Below are positions 38,460-48,901 of a stretch of DNA of 64,000 nt, piece after piece. The notes under the pieces were generated by a model. That model saw only the letters and a program-made list of their open reading frames with translations, ran no database searches and had not been told where the DNA came from. The first letter of the stretch is position 1, and every line of letters starts with the position of its first letter. Both the position numbers and the translations under genes were made by a program. Source of the stretch: Nitrosococcus wardiae. Its GTDB lineage: Bacteria > Pseudomonadota > Gammaproteobacteria > Nitrosococcales > Nitrosococcaceae. The DNA lies in NCBI RefSeq assembly GCF_004421105.1, contig NZ_CP038033.1, forward strand, positions 3,863,659 to 3,927,658, given 5' to 3'.

Positions 38460-38969
38460 ATGCTTAACCGGACAACAGAGGCCGCGGTCCAGAATCTGGA
38501 AGTATTACGCCACCATTCTGGTTATGTGGTCAGCGGCCAAGTCCGACTGCAAGCTCCCCTGGAGACCGTGCGGGCACGGCTACTAGATTTCAATCACATG
38601 GACCGTCTGCACCGAAGCATCCAGGTGAGTGAATTGCAATGCAGCTTTCCCGATGGCCGCCATCGAGTACGGGTCCAAGTCCAGTTTGGTATTCTATGGT
38701 TCTGGTTTACCCTCCAGAGTATTCAAGATTTTACTTGGAATGAGCGCACCATTCAGGCCGTAATGCTGCCAGAGAAAAGTGATTTCACTCATGGAGAAAT
38801 ACACTGGGATCTCACGCCTGACAAGGGCGATACCCAACTCCAATTCAGAGCAGAGTTAATCCCCACTTTTTGGGTTCCCCCGGTCATCGGTCCTTATCTC
38901 CTTAAACGTATCCTTCCGGAAAAGGCCCGCGAAATAGTACAAAATTTAGAAAGCTGGACAGCTCCATGA
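38460..38969 (+). CDS. SRPBCC/START-like hypothetical protein
   Basis: 169 residues. It begins with a strand pattern GYVVSGQVRLQAPLETVRARLLDFNHMDRLHRSI typical of polyketide-cyclase/START-like ligand-binding folds, and ends with a long helix (LKRILPEKAREIVQNLES). Overlaps the mutY start by 4 bp. Ligand unknown. Confidence 0.7.
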   Translation: MLNRTTEAAVQNLEVLRHHSGYVVSGQVRLQAPLETVRARLLDFNHMDRLHRSIQVSELQCSFPDGRHRVRVQVQFGILWFWFTLQSIQDFTWNERTIQAVMLPEKSDFTHGEIHWDLTPDKGDTQLQFRAELIPTFWVPPVIGPYLLKRILPEKAREIVQNLESWTAP

Positions 38970-40033
38970 GCAGGACTTTCAGTCAACACTTGCTCACCTG
39001 GTTTGACACCCACGGACGCCAAGATCTGCCTTGGAAACACAATCCTACGCCTTACCGGGTCTGGATCTCGGAAATCATGCTACAGCAAACCCAGGTAGTC
39101 ACCGTCATTCCCTACTATCAGCGATTTATCAAACACTTTCCCGATATGCCGACCCTTGCCCAAGCCTCTGTGGATGAAATCTTAGGGCTATGGACAGGGC
39201 TAGGTTACTATGCCCGGGCCCGTAACCTACATCGAGCTGCCCAGTTGGTTTGGGAATCCCATGGCGGCGAATTGCCCACAACCCTGGAGGCACTCATGGA
39301 GTTGCCGGGGATCGGGCGCTCCACTGCTGGTGCTATTTTGACCCTGGCCCTTGGTCAACGCCACCCTATTTTGGATGGCAACGTCAAACGAGTACTAGCC
39401 CGACAGGAAGCCATCCCAGAGTGGCCAGGGCAATCAAAGGTAGAAAAACAACTCTGGCAACAGTCCGAGAAACTTCTCCCCCAGACGCGCGTTGCAGACT
39501 ATACTCAGGCCATCATGGATCTAGGTGCTACCGTTTGCACCCGGCGCCATCCCCGTTGCCCTTCCTGTCCAGTCAAGGAAACCTGTCGAGCCTATGCCCA
39601 AGGGAACCCGGAGGCCTACCCTCGTCCTCGCCCCCGCAAGCGCTTACCCCTGCGTACCACCCGCATGCTGCTGCTGCTCAATGATCAAGGAGAGGTATTA
39701 TTGGAACGCCGCCCGCCCGTCGGACTCTGGGGGGGATTATGGAGCTTTCCTGAGTGTCCCCCCCAAACAGAGGTGGCCCTTTGGTGCCAGGAACAGCTCG
39801 GCTGGCCAATCGAAGAGATGATGACTTGGCCTCCTGTGCGCCATCATTTCACTCACTTTACCCTCCATATCCAACCCGTCGTAGCTCGCATTCAAGGCCA
39901 GGGATGCCAAGTCATGGAGCCCAGTGACCAGGTTTGGTGTAAAATGGGGACAATGTCTAAGCGCGGCCTCCCAGCTCCCATCCTACGGATGTTGGCGAGA
40001 CTGCGTGAACAATTAGAAGGAATATCACCATGA
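38966..40033 (+). CDS. mutY: Adenine DNA glycosylase
   Basis: 355 residues. [35 protein letters not shown] (helix-hairpin-helix), [11 protein letters not shown] with catalytic Asp, and the 4Fe-4S cluster [19 protein letters not shown]-terminal NUDIX-like domain recognises 8-oxoG. It removes A mispaired with 8-oxoG. Overlaps yggX by 4 bp, the conserved gammaproteobacterial pair. Confidence 0.97.
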   Translation: MSRTFSQHLLTWFDTHGRQDLPWKHNPTPYRVWISEIMLQQTQVVTVIPYYQRFIKHFPDMPTLAQASVDEILGLWTGLGYYARARNLHRAAQLVWESHGGELPTTLEALMELPGIGRSTAGAILTLALGQRHPILDGNVKRVLARQEAIPEWPGQSKVEKQLWQQSEKLLPQTRVADYTQAIMDLGATVCTRRHPRCPSCPVKETCRAYAQGNPEAYPRPRPRKRLPLRTTRMLLLLNDQGEVLLERRPPVGLWGGLWSFPECPPQTEVALWCQEQLGWPIEEMMTWPPVRHHFTHFTLHIQPVVARIQGQGCQVMEPSDQVWCKMGTMSKRGLPAPILRMLARLREQLEGISP

Positions 40034-40305
40034 GCCGTACTGTACATTGCGTCAAACTAGACCAGAAAGCTGAAGGTTTGGATTTTCCCCCTTATCCGGG
40101 GGAATTGGGCAAGCGTATCTACGAGCAGGTTTCTAAAGAAGCTTGGCAGATGTGGATGAAACATCAAACCATGCTGATCAACGAATACCGCCTGACCCCC
40201 GTCGATCCCAAGGCCCGGCAATTCTTGGAACAAGAAATGGAAAAGTTTTTCTTTGGTGAAGGTTCGGCACCCCCCCAGGAATACGTGCCACCTGAGCAAC
40301 AGTAA
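40030..40305 (+). CDS. yggX: Probable Fe(2+)-trafficking protein YggX
   Basis: 91 residues: [38 protein letters not shown]-type sequence, [24 protein letters not shown]. Implicated in iron handling and protection of Fe-S enzymes such as MutY. Last gene of the operon. Confidence 0.96.
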   Translation: MSRTVHCVKLDQKAEGLDFPPYPGELGKRIYEQVSKEAWQMWMKHQTMLINEYRLTPVDPKARQFLEQEMEKFFFGEGSAPPQEYVPPEQQ

Positions 40306-40364
40306 ACTAGACACGAGCACCGACAGGGCGGCTTCTTAATTTCTCATCCCCTGATTAATCCTAA

Positions 40365-40391
40365 CGCCTTCCCCCTTTTAGGGGGAAGGCG
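40365..40391. terminator. Strong hairpin over the thiO stop codon
   Basis: CGCCTTCCCCC and GGGGGAAGGCG pair perfectly around a TTTTA loop that contains the thiO TAA (40378-40380). No U-tract on either strand. It separates the convergent yggX and thiO genes. Confidence 0.55.
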
Positions 40392-41484
40392 AGGATGGGG
40401 GTAAAGAGAAAGTATAGGGCGCCGGGTCCAGAATAGGCTCCCGCCCCAGGAGGATATCCGCCAATAAACGCGCCGATGCCGGACCGGTCACCACGCCATT
40501 GCGGAAGTGGCCGGTATTGACATAAAGCCCCTTAAGGGTGAGATGTTCCCCAATGTAGGGAATACCCTGAGGTGAGCCGGGGCGCAGTCCTGCCCACTGC
40601 TGTTCCACAGCTAGCGATTTCAGCGCAGGGACCAAGATATGGGCGGCATCGCGGAGTTCCTCCAGCGCTTCTGCCGTGGTGGACTTGTCGAAACCGACGT
40701 ATTCTACGGTACTCCCGGCGAGGATATGCCCATCCCGGCGTGGTATCAAGTAACGCCCCTGCCACATTACCATCCTTGACAACAGCCCTGGTTGTCCTCG
40801 AAACAGAATCATTTGTCCCCGTACCGGTTCTACCGCCAAGTGAACCCCAATTTCCGCCAATATTTGCCCACTCCAGGCTCCTCCCGTGACCACTACCCGC
40901 TCTGCGGTTACCGAGCCCCTTTGGGTAGCCACCCCAGTCACAATCTGATTGCGAATCAGCAAGCCTGTCGCTTCAACCCCTTCTCGCATATCCACCCCCA
41001 GATTCTCCAAACTCTGCCGTAACGCCCGCACCAGCCGGGGATTGCGCACCTGAGCCACCCCAGGCATCCACAAACCAGTGGTTCCCGCGTCCTCCCCTAA
41101 GGCCTGCTCCCATTGCTTCAGGCCAAATTTGTCCAGGACTTCCAGTGGCACCTCCCAGCGCTCGGCCCAATCCCGCGCTTGAGATTTTTCCTCCACTTCC
41201 AGCATTAACAGGCCGCTAGGAGTCCATTCAGGATCCGCCCCACTTTCTTGCCAAAGACAATGGCAAAGGGCCTCATAGCGGGGTTGGCTCCAAGCAGCAA
41301 GGGCAGTAACTTCATCCGGATAGCGCCAAGGATAAAGGGGGGAGAGAATACCCCCTCCCGCCCAGGAGGCCTCCTGTCCCGCCTGACCCCGCTCCAGCAA
41401 AGTGACTTTCAGTCCACTCAAATGTAATTCACGGGCTGTCAACATCCCGATAAGGCCGCCACCCACGACCACTACATCATACAT
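40378..41484 (-). CDS. thiO: Glycine oxidase ThiO
   Basis: Start at ATG 41484 (MYDVVVVGGGLIGMLTARE), the FAD-binding GxGxxG start; an upstream Met at 41532 lacks support. About 368 residues of the DadA/ThiO family: GILSPLYPWRYPDEV, AGSTVEYVGFDKSTT and WAGLRPGSPQGIPYIGEH. It oxidises glycine to iminoglycine for the thiazole ring of thiamine. Alone on the minus strand; no TPP riboswitch is visible upstream. Confidence 0.9.
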   Translation of the reverse strand: MYDVVVVGGGLIGMLTARELHLSGLKVTLLERGQAGQEASWAGGGILSPLYPWRYPDEVTALAAWSQPRYEALCHCLWQESGADPEWTPSGLLMLEVEEKSQARDWAERWEVPLEVLDKFGLKQWEQALGEDAGTTGLWMPGVAQVRNPRLVRALRQSLENLGVDMREGVEATGLLIRNQIVTGVATQRGSVTAERVVVTGGAWSGQILAEIGVHLAVEPVRGQMILFRGQPGLLSRMVMWQGRYLIPRRDGHILAGSTVEYVGFDKSTTAEALEELRDAAHILVPALKSLAVEQQWAGLRPGSPQGIPYIGEHLTLKGLYVNTGHFRNGVVTGPASARLLADILLGREPILDPAPYTFSLPPSSPSP

Positions 41485-41806
41485 CCTTCTTTCCTTATCC
41501 ATTTTACAATCCCAATGACTGCACGCAATCACCTCACCTGAATTATACCTAGGGAAACGATAGGACTACGGCTTAAGTTACGACGATTTTTGCCGATCAA
41601 AACCTATAAATGGAAGTTTTGGGCACTCCTAACAGAGGGCAATAGCCCCAAACCCGGGTGAATGGAGGCATTGATCAAATTTTTTCCAAGGCCAAAAACA
41701 AATTTGCAGAGTGCCTCACATCTCGCTCTAAAAGAGCCGATATTCTAGGCATAAATATTTACATGCTTTTTTTTCATCACTGGCTAACAACACAATCTAA
41801 GCCACT
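41485..41806. other. Divergent intergenic region between thiO and the pilus operon
   Basis: 322 bp. Must carry promoters for thiO and the minor-pilin operon. AT-rich near 41755-41790. No RNA gene or long repeat found. Confidence 0.5.
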
Positions 41807-42376
41807 ATGAATAACACCGTATGCATTTTTGGGAAAGGCCTTAGAGGTTTTACCTTAGTGGAGTTAATCATCACTTTGGCCATTGCTGCAATTCTAGTCA
41901 CGATGGCGGTTCCAAGCTTTCAGGGAACCATCAGAAACAACCGAATGGTGGCCCAAACCAATGAATTCATCACCACTTTAAATCTCGCCCGTAGCGAAGC
42001 AGTCAAGCGAGGGCAACGCATCACTATATGCAAAAGCACTAACAGCACGGGCTCTTCACCAGGGTGTAATACTTCAAACGACGTTGGCTGGGATAGCGGT
42101 TGGATCATATTTGTCGATGCCAACGAAGATGCCATCCTAGATACCGGAGAAACCATCCTGCGTGTCCACGAAGCCCTGGAGGGAGGTCCTAGCCATAACC
42201 TCACGGGAAATACCCATGTAGCTAACTACATTTCCTACATCCCCAATGGGACCACGCAGCTCACCGATGGCGCGCTTCAAATGGGCACCGTCACCCTTTG
42301 CCATCCTCCCAAGGCCCGCCAAATCGTCATCAACAGCACGGGCCGCGTCCGCTCAACCGAGGCGACTTGCTCATGA
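41807..42376 (+). CDS. fimT: Minor pilin FimT/GspH-like
   Basis: 189 residues with a type III prepilin signal: G-FTLVELIITLAIAAILVTMAVPSF, cleaved by PilD before Phe, and Glu at +5. The GspH/FimT C-terminal domain follows with two Cys near the end. It helps prime type IV pilus assembly. First of six genes; its stop overlaps pilV (ATGA). Confidence 0.92.
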   Translation: MNNTVCIFGKGLRGFTLVELIITLAIAAILVTMAVPSFQGTIRNNRMVAQTNEFITTLNLARSEAVKRGQRITICKSTNSTGSSPGCNTSNDVGWDSGWIIFVDANEDAILDTGETILRVHEALEGGPSHNLTGNTHVANYISYIPNGTTQLTDGALQMGTVTLCHPPKARQIVINSTGRVRSTEATCS

Positions 42377-42861
42377 AGCATTACTCTGCACCCATACGCC
42401 TGCAACCTCATGCAAAAGGTTACTCCTTACTCGAAGTCCTCATCTCAGTAGTGATCCTGTCGATTGGACTCCTAGGGCTCGCGGGGCTTCAAGCCACTGG
42501 TTTACGCAATAATCACAGTGCCTATTTGCGCAGCCAAGCCACCCTGCTGGCCTATGATATCTTCGACCGGATGCGGGCTAATCGCACCGCCGCCTTAAAT
42601 GGCAGCTATAACCTCGCCATCGACGCCACCCCTGCAACTCCCCCCAAGGATTGCACTGCAGTGAACTGCGTAGCCACCGAATTAGCAGCTTACGACCTCA
42701 ATGATTGGATTCAAAATCTCACTACCGCACTACCTGCGGGTGACGGCCAGGTTAGCCAACCCGCAGCGGCTACTCCCAGCGTAGTCACCGTTACGGTGCA
42801 ATGGGACGATACCCGGGGAGTCGGTGATCCTAAGCAATTTTCCATGAGTACTGAGCTATGA
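42373..42861 (+). CDS. pilV: Minor pilin PilV
   Basis: Start at ATG 42373, overlapping fimT by 4 bp. Prepilin motif KGYSLLEVLISVVILSIGLLGLAGLQ, then the PilV pattern RSQATLLAYDIFDRMRANR. About 162 residues. Part of the priming minor-pilin complex. Confidence 0.93.
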   Translation: MKHYSAPIRLQPHAKGYSLLEVLISVVILSIGLLGLAGLQATGLRNNHSAYLRSQATLLAYDIFDRMRANRTAALNGSYNLAIDATPATPPKDCTAVNCVATELAAYDLNDWIQNLTTALPAGDGQVSQPAAATPSVVTVTVQWDDTRGVGDPKQFSMSTEL

Positions 42862-43892
42862 ATCCCCGGCATTATTTCCATTCACAGCTCAAGCAACAAG
42901 GTCTCTCAATAGTTGAACTTTTAGTTGGGATCACGGCGGGCCTCCTACTTACAGCGGGGACCATCCAGATCTTTGTCAACAGCAAACAGGGCTACCGGGT
43001 TCAGGAAGCGCTCTCCCGACTCCAGGAAAATGGGCGCTTTGCCATCAACTTTATCAGCCGCGATATCCGCAGCGCCGGGTTTTTTGGTTGCGCGGGGAAA
43101 TCCAGCCGGATTGTTAATACCCTTAATAATGCTGACCAATATGCTTGGAATTTTTCCACTGCGCTGCAAGGCTTCGAGGCCACCGACTCCAGCACTTGGA
43201 TTCCTGTCCTTGACCCTATCATCACTAGCCCCCTTGGTGGCCGGGATGTGATCACCCTTCGCCATGCTATTGGAGAATCCACCCAAGTGGTTCACCATCC
43301 TGGAAACCCCCATGGAGACCCTGGCTCTGCCGATATTCAAGTTGATCCGGGCAATGGTCTCAGCCAATTCGATATTGTCATGGTTTCCGATTGTATCGAT
43401 GCGGCCATCTTTCAGATCTCCAGCACTAGCCCGGATACTTCAGGCAGCCTCGCCCATAATACCGGAGTCGGCACCCCTGGCAATGACACCAAAAAATTTG
43501 GGAAAGAATACGACAATTCCGGCTCAGTGATACGACTGGCGACCACCACCTATTATATTCGCACCAACTCCCAAGGCGCCCCAGCCCTGTACCGAAAAGA
43601 AGACGCCGACCCCTCCCAAGAACTCATCGAAGGGGTGGAGGATATGCAGATCCTTTTTGGGGAAGACACCGACGGCAACCGGGAGGCGAATGCTTACCTG
43701 ACTGCGGATAACGTTACTGCCTGGAATAATATCATTAATGTACGCATCAACCTGCTGCTGCAAACCTTAGAAGACAATCTGGCCGCTACTCCCCAATCCT
43801 ACACCTTCAATGGGGCCACCATTACCCCCAACGACAGGCGGCTGCGCCGCGTATTTACTGCCACCGTCAATCTAAGAAATAGAGCGCTATGA
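42858..43892 (+). CDS. pilW: Minor pilin PilW
   Basis: 344 residues. QGLSIVELLVGITAGLLLTAGTIQIF prepilin helix, LQENGRFAINFISRDIRSAGFFGC, a large globular domain. Overlaps pilV and pilX by 4 bp each. Confidence 0.93.
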   Translation: MNPRHYFHSQLKQQGLSIVELLVGITAGLLLTAGTIQIFVNSKQGYRVQEALSRLQENGRFAINFISRDIRSAGFFGCAGKSSRIVNTLNNADQYAWNFSTALQGFEATDSSTWIPVLDPIITSPLGGRDVITLRHAIGESTQVVHHPGNPHGDPGSADIQVDPGNGLSQFDIVMVSDCIDAAIFQISSTSPDTSGSLAHNTGVGTPGNDTKKFGKEYDNSGSVIRLATTTYYIRTNSQGAPALYRKEDADPSQELIEGVEDMQILFGEDTDGNREANAYLTADNVTAWNNIINVRINLLLQTLEDNLAATPQSYTFNGATITPNDRRLRRVFTATVNLRNRAL

Positions 43893-44431
43893 ATCCAACC
43901 CACCCAACTTATCCATCACAACAGGGCGCCACCCTCATCATCAGCCTCTTGATGCTGCTGGTTCTGACCCTAATTGGGGTGACCGCCATCCAAACCACCA
44001 CCCTGGAGGAAAAGATGGCCGGAAATATGCGCGACCAAAACCTGGCCTTCCAGGCTGCTGAAGCGGCCCTCCGGACGAGCGAGGATTGGTTAGGGCAACA
44101 GATCACCGAGCCTATTCCCCAAAGCAGTTGCAGCACCCCTCCTTGTGATCTGGTGTGGCAACTCAATGCCCTCAATGGGGGCGACTTTCTCGACATCAAT
44201 TGGTGGAAAACCAGCGCTGACACGCGTAGCTATCGTAATGCCACCCTGGTCGAGGTCAAGACTGCTCCCAAACACCTGATCGAATACCACTCATTTATCA
44301 AAGACAGCCTAGTCATCGGCAGGCAGAGCGATGAAGTGGGAAGGCATACCTATCGAATTACCGCCCGGGGAACGGGGGGAACAGACAACGCTCAAGCCAT
44401 TATCCAGACCACCTATACCCGTCGCTTTTAA
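43889..44431 (+). CDS. pilX: Minor pilin PilX
   Basis: 180 residues. N-terminal QGATLIISLLMLLVLTLIGVTAIQTT helix with the PilX signature EEKMAGNMRDQNLAFQAAEAALR. Lacks the classical Glu5, as PilX proteins do. Precedes pilY1 by 10 bp. Confidence 0.93.
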   Translation: MNPTHPTYPSQQGATLIISLLMLLVLTLIGVTAIQTTTLEEKMAGNMRDQNLAFQAAEAALRTSEDWLGQQITEPIPQSSCSTPPCDLVWQLNALNGGDFLDINWWKTSADTRSYRNATLVEVKTAPKHLIEYHSFIKDSLVIGRQSDEVGRHTYRITARGTGGTDNAQAIIQTTYTRRF

Positions 44432-44441
44432 GGATTATAAA

Positions 44442-47400
44442 ATGATGGAAAAGTATCGGCTTAAAATCACCGCTTATTCCATAGCCACTACCGCCGCCCT
44501 GGGTTATTTTGGCAATGCCCAGGGAGCCGATCTTGACCTCAGCAATTCACCGCTATTTCTCACTGACAATGCCTCTCCACTGACCATGCTAGTGATGGGA
44601 AAGGATCACAAGCTTTACTATGAGGCTTATAACGATGCTTCTGATCTCAACGGGGATGGCACTATCGAGGTTGGCTACCAGCCAATGCTGGTCGATTACT
44701 ACGGTTATTTCGACTCCTACAAATGCTATCTCTATGACAGCAGCGACAACCGCTTTGAACCCAGCGCCACCACCAGTGACAAGACCTGCGCCAATGCTTG
44801 GAGCGGGGATTTTCTCAACTATCTCACCACTTCTCGCATGGATGCCCTCCGGAAAGTGTTCTATGGGGGGCATCGGGACGTCGATACGGCCTCAGAAACC
44901 GTTCTGGCTGGGGCTTTCATTCCCCAAGATGCCCATAGCTGGGGCAAAGAGTATACCAGTACTGCCGTGGATGGTTATGACCTCAGCCAATATGCGCCGC
45001 TTACCTTACCTACCTCGGGAAATCGGCACCTGTTTGCCGTCACCAGCCTTGCCGACGGAAACGTCCCCGTCCTGCGGATTCTGCAAAACCGAACAGAGCG
45101 TATTTGGGAGTGGGTCAGCAAACAGCGGCCCGTTGCCGATGACTCTTTAGGCACGCCGACCGATTACCCCATCCGGGTGTTGGCCTGCGACTCCTCCTTG
45201 CTAGAAGAAAATTGCCAACAGTACGGCTCCTCATCTTATAAACCCACCGGGTTACTGCAAAAATACGGCGAAAATGACAGCATGTATTTTGGCTTGCTCA
45301 CTGGCTCCTACGCCAAAAACACTTCCGGCGGGGTATTGCGAAAAAATATGGGGAGCATTACCGATGAGATCGATTCCAGCACCGGCGTTTTCACCTCCAC
45401 CAATGGAATCATCAAAACCATCGATAACCTCAGGATTATTCAATTTGACTATGGTGACCATTCCTACAGCCCGGGATGGCCAAATGCTCCGGGGCAGCCA
45501 AGTGCCTGGATCACCACCCGCCCCATCAATGAAGGGGAACAACCCAATTGGGGTAATCCCACCGCCGAAATGATATATGAAGGCTTGCGCTATTTTGCCG
45601 GCAAAGCATCCCCCACTAGCGACTATGCCATCTCATCCAGCACTACCCCGGATGCGGACTTAGGGTTACCCGTCGCCAGCTGGGATGATCCTTACGCGAA
45701 CACCAATTTCCCGGCTTGTTCAAAACCTTTCCAAATTGTCATCAGCGATATCAATCCTTCCTATGACACGGATCAACTCCCAGGGAGCTATTTTTCCAGC
45801 TTCAGCGGGGATGTTTCCGGTCTCAACAGCCAAACCCTCGCCGATACCATCTCCAGCCATGAGCCGGATGTCGCTGGGAGTCACTTTATCGGCCAATCAG
45901 GCACAGATGCTGATGGCGCCCCCTCGGCAAAAAGTGTCACTAGCCTAGGGAATATCCGTGGCTTATCCCCGGAAGAGCCCACCAAGCTAGGGGGCTACTA
46001 CGCCGCCAGCGTGGCTTACTTTGGCCATACTAATGATCTCCATTCCGCGGAGGGGGAACAAAAGATGAGCACCTTCGGGATGGCTCTGGCCTCCCCCTTA
46101 CCGAAAATAGAGATCCCAGTCAATAACCAAACCGTGACCCTGGTCCCCTTCGCCAAATCCGTGGGCACAACTAGCGATTGTGCAGTCAGTGATATCAGTA
46201 GCGTCAAGGGAGATTTCCAGCCTACCAATCAAATTGTGGATTTTTATGTTGAGACGGTCACCCCCACTTCTGGTAAATTTCGCATCAACTACGAGGATGT
46301 AGAACAAGGCGCCGATCATGACATGGACGCTATTGTGGAATATACCTACCAGGTCAACGATGGCACCGTGGATATCACCCTGGATTCCACCTTTGCCGCC
46401 AGCTGTATCATTCAACACATAGGTTATGTGATTTCAGGCACCACCGCCGACGGCGCCTATCTAGAGGTGAGAGATAATGATACCGATTCCACTGAAGATC
46501 CCGATTATTTCCTGGACACCCCTCCTGGGGCTACCCCCGGTAGCGGTTGGGAAGATGGTGCCGCCCTCCCCCTAACCACGAACCGCACCTTTACGCCAGG
46601 AGTCAGCAGCGCCGCCACCCTGCTAAAGGATCCCCTGTGGTATGCCGCCAAATGGGGCAGTTTTAATGACCGGAACAAAGACGGCATCCCCCAAGGGACG
46701 GAATGGGATATTAACAATGATAATACCCCCGATAATTACTTTTTGGTCACCAATGCCCTGAAGTTGGAAGATCAATTGGGCAAGGCCTTTGATGAGATTA
46801 TCGAGCAAACTTCATCTAACTCTTCGGTTGCCCTCAATAGCGGGGCTATCAGCACCGATAGCCATCTCTACCAAGCCCGCTTCAACAGCAGCACTTGGAC
46901 CGGACAGCTGCTGGACTTCCCCATTAACAGTGATGGCAGCTTGGGCGCCAAAAGCTGGGAAGCCGCAGAGCTATTAGATACGCTCTCAAGCAACAATCGA
47001 AAAATCGTCACTTATAAACCCTCTACCGATAGCGGGATACCCTTCCGCTGGCCCACGGACCCCACCTCCTCTAGCAGCTCCGAGCTTGATGTGGACCAGT
47101 CCTCGGCCTTAGATACCGATCCCGCAACTGGCACTACCGATGGTAGAGGCAGTGACCGCCTTGACTACATTAGGGGTACTGAATTTTCCGGCTTTCGCGA
47201 ACGGGTTCATAAGCTCGGCGACATGGTCCATTCCTCGCCTGTGTACGTAGACACAACCCCTGCCTTCCGCTACCCCGACACTTTGGAAGGGTCTGGGAAT
47301 GAGTATTCCACTTTCAAGAGTAATACGACCCGGGACGCGATGGTCTATGTGGGAGCCAATGATGGTATGCTCCACGCCTTCGACGCCACCACCGGTGAAG

Positions 47401-48875
47401 AACGCTTTGCTTATGTACCGAATGCCGTCATCAAGAACCTCAGCCATTTAAGTGATCCTAATTACAACCACCGCTACTACGTGGATGGGACCCCTACTGT
47501 AGTGGACGCCTTCTTCGGTAGCGCTTGGCACACCCTGCTTGCCGGAGGACTTCGGGGAGGTGGTCAGGGGATCTTCGCTCTGGATATCACTACTCCCCCC
47601 AGTACCACCACAAGCGAGAGTACCATTGCTTCCAAGGTGCTTTGGGAATTCACCGACACCGATGATCCCGACCTCGGCTACACCTTTAGTGAGCCGAACA
47701 TCATCCGCATGCACAATGGAAAGTGGGCGGTCGTTTTTGGCAATGGCTACAACAACACTAAAAATGACGGCAGTGCGAGCACCACGGGCAATGCGGTGCT
47801 TTTTATCGTGGATGCGGAAACCGGTACGCTGATTAAAAAAATCGATACTCAGACAGGTTCAGCCGACGATCCCATAGCCAGCAACCGGCCCAACGGTTTG
47901 GCCACGGTAGCCCCAATTGATGCGAACGGCGATTTTATCGTTGACTACATTTATGGCGGCGATCTTTTTGGCAATTTGTGGAAATTCGATGTCAGAAGTT
48001 CCAACATAAGCGGGTGGGAAGTGGCCTATGGAAATTCCAACAATCCCAAACCGCTTTTCACCGCTCAAGCGGCCGATAACAGTTACCAACCCATCACTAC
48101 CCGTCCTCAAGTTGACCGACATCCCAAAGAAATCGATACCTTTATGGTGTACTTTGGTACCGGGAAATATCTTGAAACCAACGACGACAGCCAAACCGGA
48201 CAAGCCACTCAAACTTTCTATGGGATTTGGGATAAATTTAACGATAATACAAAATTTATTTCATTTACCCGATCTAGTCTACTCCAGCAAGAGATCGTCA
48301 AGGAAATTGCCCAAGCTTTTGATACTGACGGCGATGGCTCCAGTGATACCACCTTTGAGTTCCGGGTTAGCACGGGAAATACTATTGATTGGTCGACCCA
48401 TCAGGGATGGTATCTGGATTTAGTAAACACCGAGAACGACAACACTAACAATTATGGTGAAAAACAAGTCAGCGATCCGGTGCTGCGCAATGGGCGCATT
48501 ATTTTCACCACCCTCATCCCTTCCGATAAGCTCTGTGACTTTGGGGGCACCGGCTGGCTCATGGAGCTAAACGCAATTAGCGGTGGGCACTTAGCCTTTA
48601 CTCCCTTTGATCTCAATAATGACGGAATTTTTGATAACGCCGATTACATCAACGTGGGCGACACTGATGGTGATAGCGAGGATAACCACGTCCCAGCCAG
48701 CGGCAAGAAATCAAAAGTGGGCATTATCCCCACCCCAGGCATTATTACTGGCCCAGCAACGGACCCGAGAGTGGAATTCAAATATACCAGCGGCTCGACC
48801 GGCAACATTGAGGCCACCCGCGAAAATGCCGGCCCCGGCTATGCAGGCCGCATATCCTGGATCCAACTGCGCTAG
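44442..48875 (+). CDS. pilY1: Type IV pilus tip adhesin/biogenesis protein PilY1
   Basis: About 1477 residues from ATG 44442; an in-frame extension to 44331 overlaps pilX and is not credible. An N-terminal signal-like hydrophobic stretch ends near GNAQGAD. The C-terminal half is the PilY1 beta-propeller: YVGANDGMLHAFDATTGEERFAYVP, HRYYVDGTPTV, GGLRGGGQGIFALD and a Ca-binding DANGDFIVDYIYGGD loop. Several DxNxDG loops (for example DLNGDGTIEVGY, DRNKDGIP) suggest further Ca2+ binding. It acts at the pilus tip in assembly, adhesion and surface sensing. Confidence 0.95.
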   Translation: MMEKYRLKITAYSIATTAALGYFGNAQGADLDLSNSPLFLTDNASPLTMLVMGKDHKLYYEAYNDASDLNGDGTIEVGYQPMLVDYYGYFDSYKCYLYDSSDNRFEPSATTSDKTCANAWSGDFLNYLTTSRMDALRKVFYGGHRDVDTASETVLAGAFIPQDAHSWGKEYTSTAVDGYDLSQYAPLTLPTSGNRHLFAVTSLADGNVPVLRILQNRTERIWEWVSKQRPVADDSLGTPTDYPIRVLACDSSLLEENCQQYGSSSYKPTGLLQKYGENDSMYFGLLTGSYAKNTSGGVLRKNMGSITDEIDSSTGVFTSTNGIIKTIDNLRIIQFDYGDHSYSPGWPNAPGQPSAWITTRPINEGEQPNWGNPTAEMIYEGLRYFAGKASPTSDYAISSSTTPDADLGLPVASWDDPYANTNFPACSKPFQIVISDINPSYDTDQLPGSYFSSFSGDVSGLNSQTLADTISSHEPDVAGSHFIGQSGTDADGAPSAKSVTSLGNIRGLSPEEPTKLGGYYAASVAYFGHTNDLHSAEGEQKMSTFGMALASPLPKIEIPVNNQTVTLVPFAKSVGTTSDCAVSDISSVKGDFQPTNQIVDFYVETVTPTSGKFRINYEDVEQGADHDMDAIVEYTYQVNDGTVDITLDSTFAASCIIQHIGYVISGTTADGAYLEVRDNDTDSTEDPDYFLDTPPGATPGSGWEDGAALPLTTNRTFTPGVSSAATLLKDPLWYAAKWGSFNDRNKDGIPQGTEWDINNDNTPDNYFLVTNALKLEDQLGKAFDEIIEQTSSNSSVALNSGAISTDSHLYQARFNSSTWTGQLLDFPINSDGSLGAKSWEAAELLDTLSSNNRKIVTYKPSTDSGIPFRWPTDPTSSSSSELDVDQSSALDTDPATGTTDGRGSDRLDYIRGTEFSGFRERVHKLGDMVHSSPVYVDTTPAFRYPDTLEGSGNEYSTFKSNTTRDAMVYVGANDGMLHAFDATTGEERFAYVPNAVIKNLSHLSDPNYNHRYYVDGTPTVVDAFFGSAWHTLLAGGLRGGGQGIFALDITTPPSTTTSESTIASKVLWEFTDTDDPDLGYTFSEPNIIRMHNGKWAVVFGNGYNNTKNDGSASTTGNAVLFIVDAETGTLIKKIDTQTGSADDPIASNRPNGLATVAPIDANGDFIVDYIYGGDLFGNLWKFDVRSSNISGWEVAYGNSNNPKPLFTAQAADNSYQPITTRPQVDRHPKEIDTFMVYFGTGKYLETNDDSQTGQATQTFYGIWDKFNDNTKFISFTRSSLLQQEIVKEIAQAFDTDGDGSSDTTFEFRVSTGNTIDWSTHQGWYLDLVNTENDNTNNYGEKQVSDPVLRNGRIIFTTLIPSDKLCDFGGTGWLMELNAISGGHLAFTPFDLNNDGIFDNADYINVGDTDGDSEDNHVPASGKKSKVGIIPTPGIITGPATDPRVEFKYTSGSTGNIEATRENAGPGYAGRISWIQLR

Positions 48876-48901
48876 CAATTCTATAAGACATGGGAAGCCA
48901 C

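Noticed and set aside
41485-41806. Possible TPP riboswitch upstream of thiO
   Set aside because: No conserved THI-box sequences could be found in the region.
44331-44441. N-terminal extension of pilY1
   Set aside because: It lies inside pilX in another frame; the ATG at 44442 gives a normal secretion-signal start.
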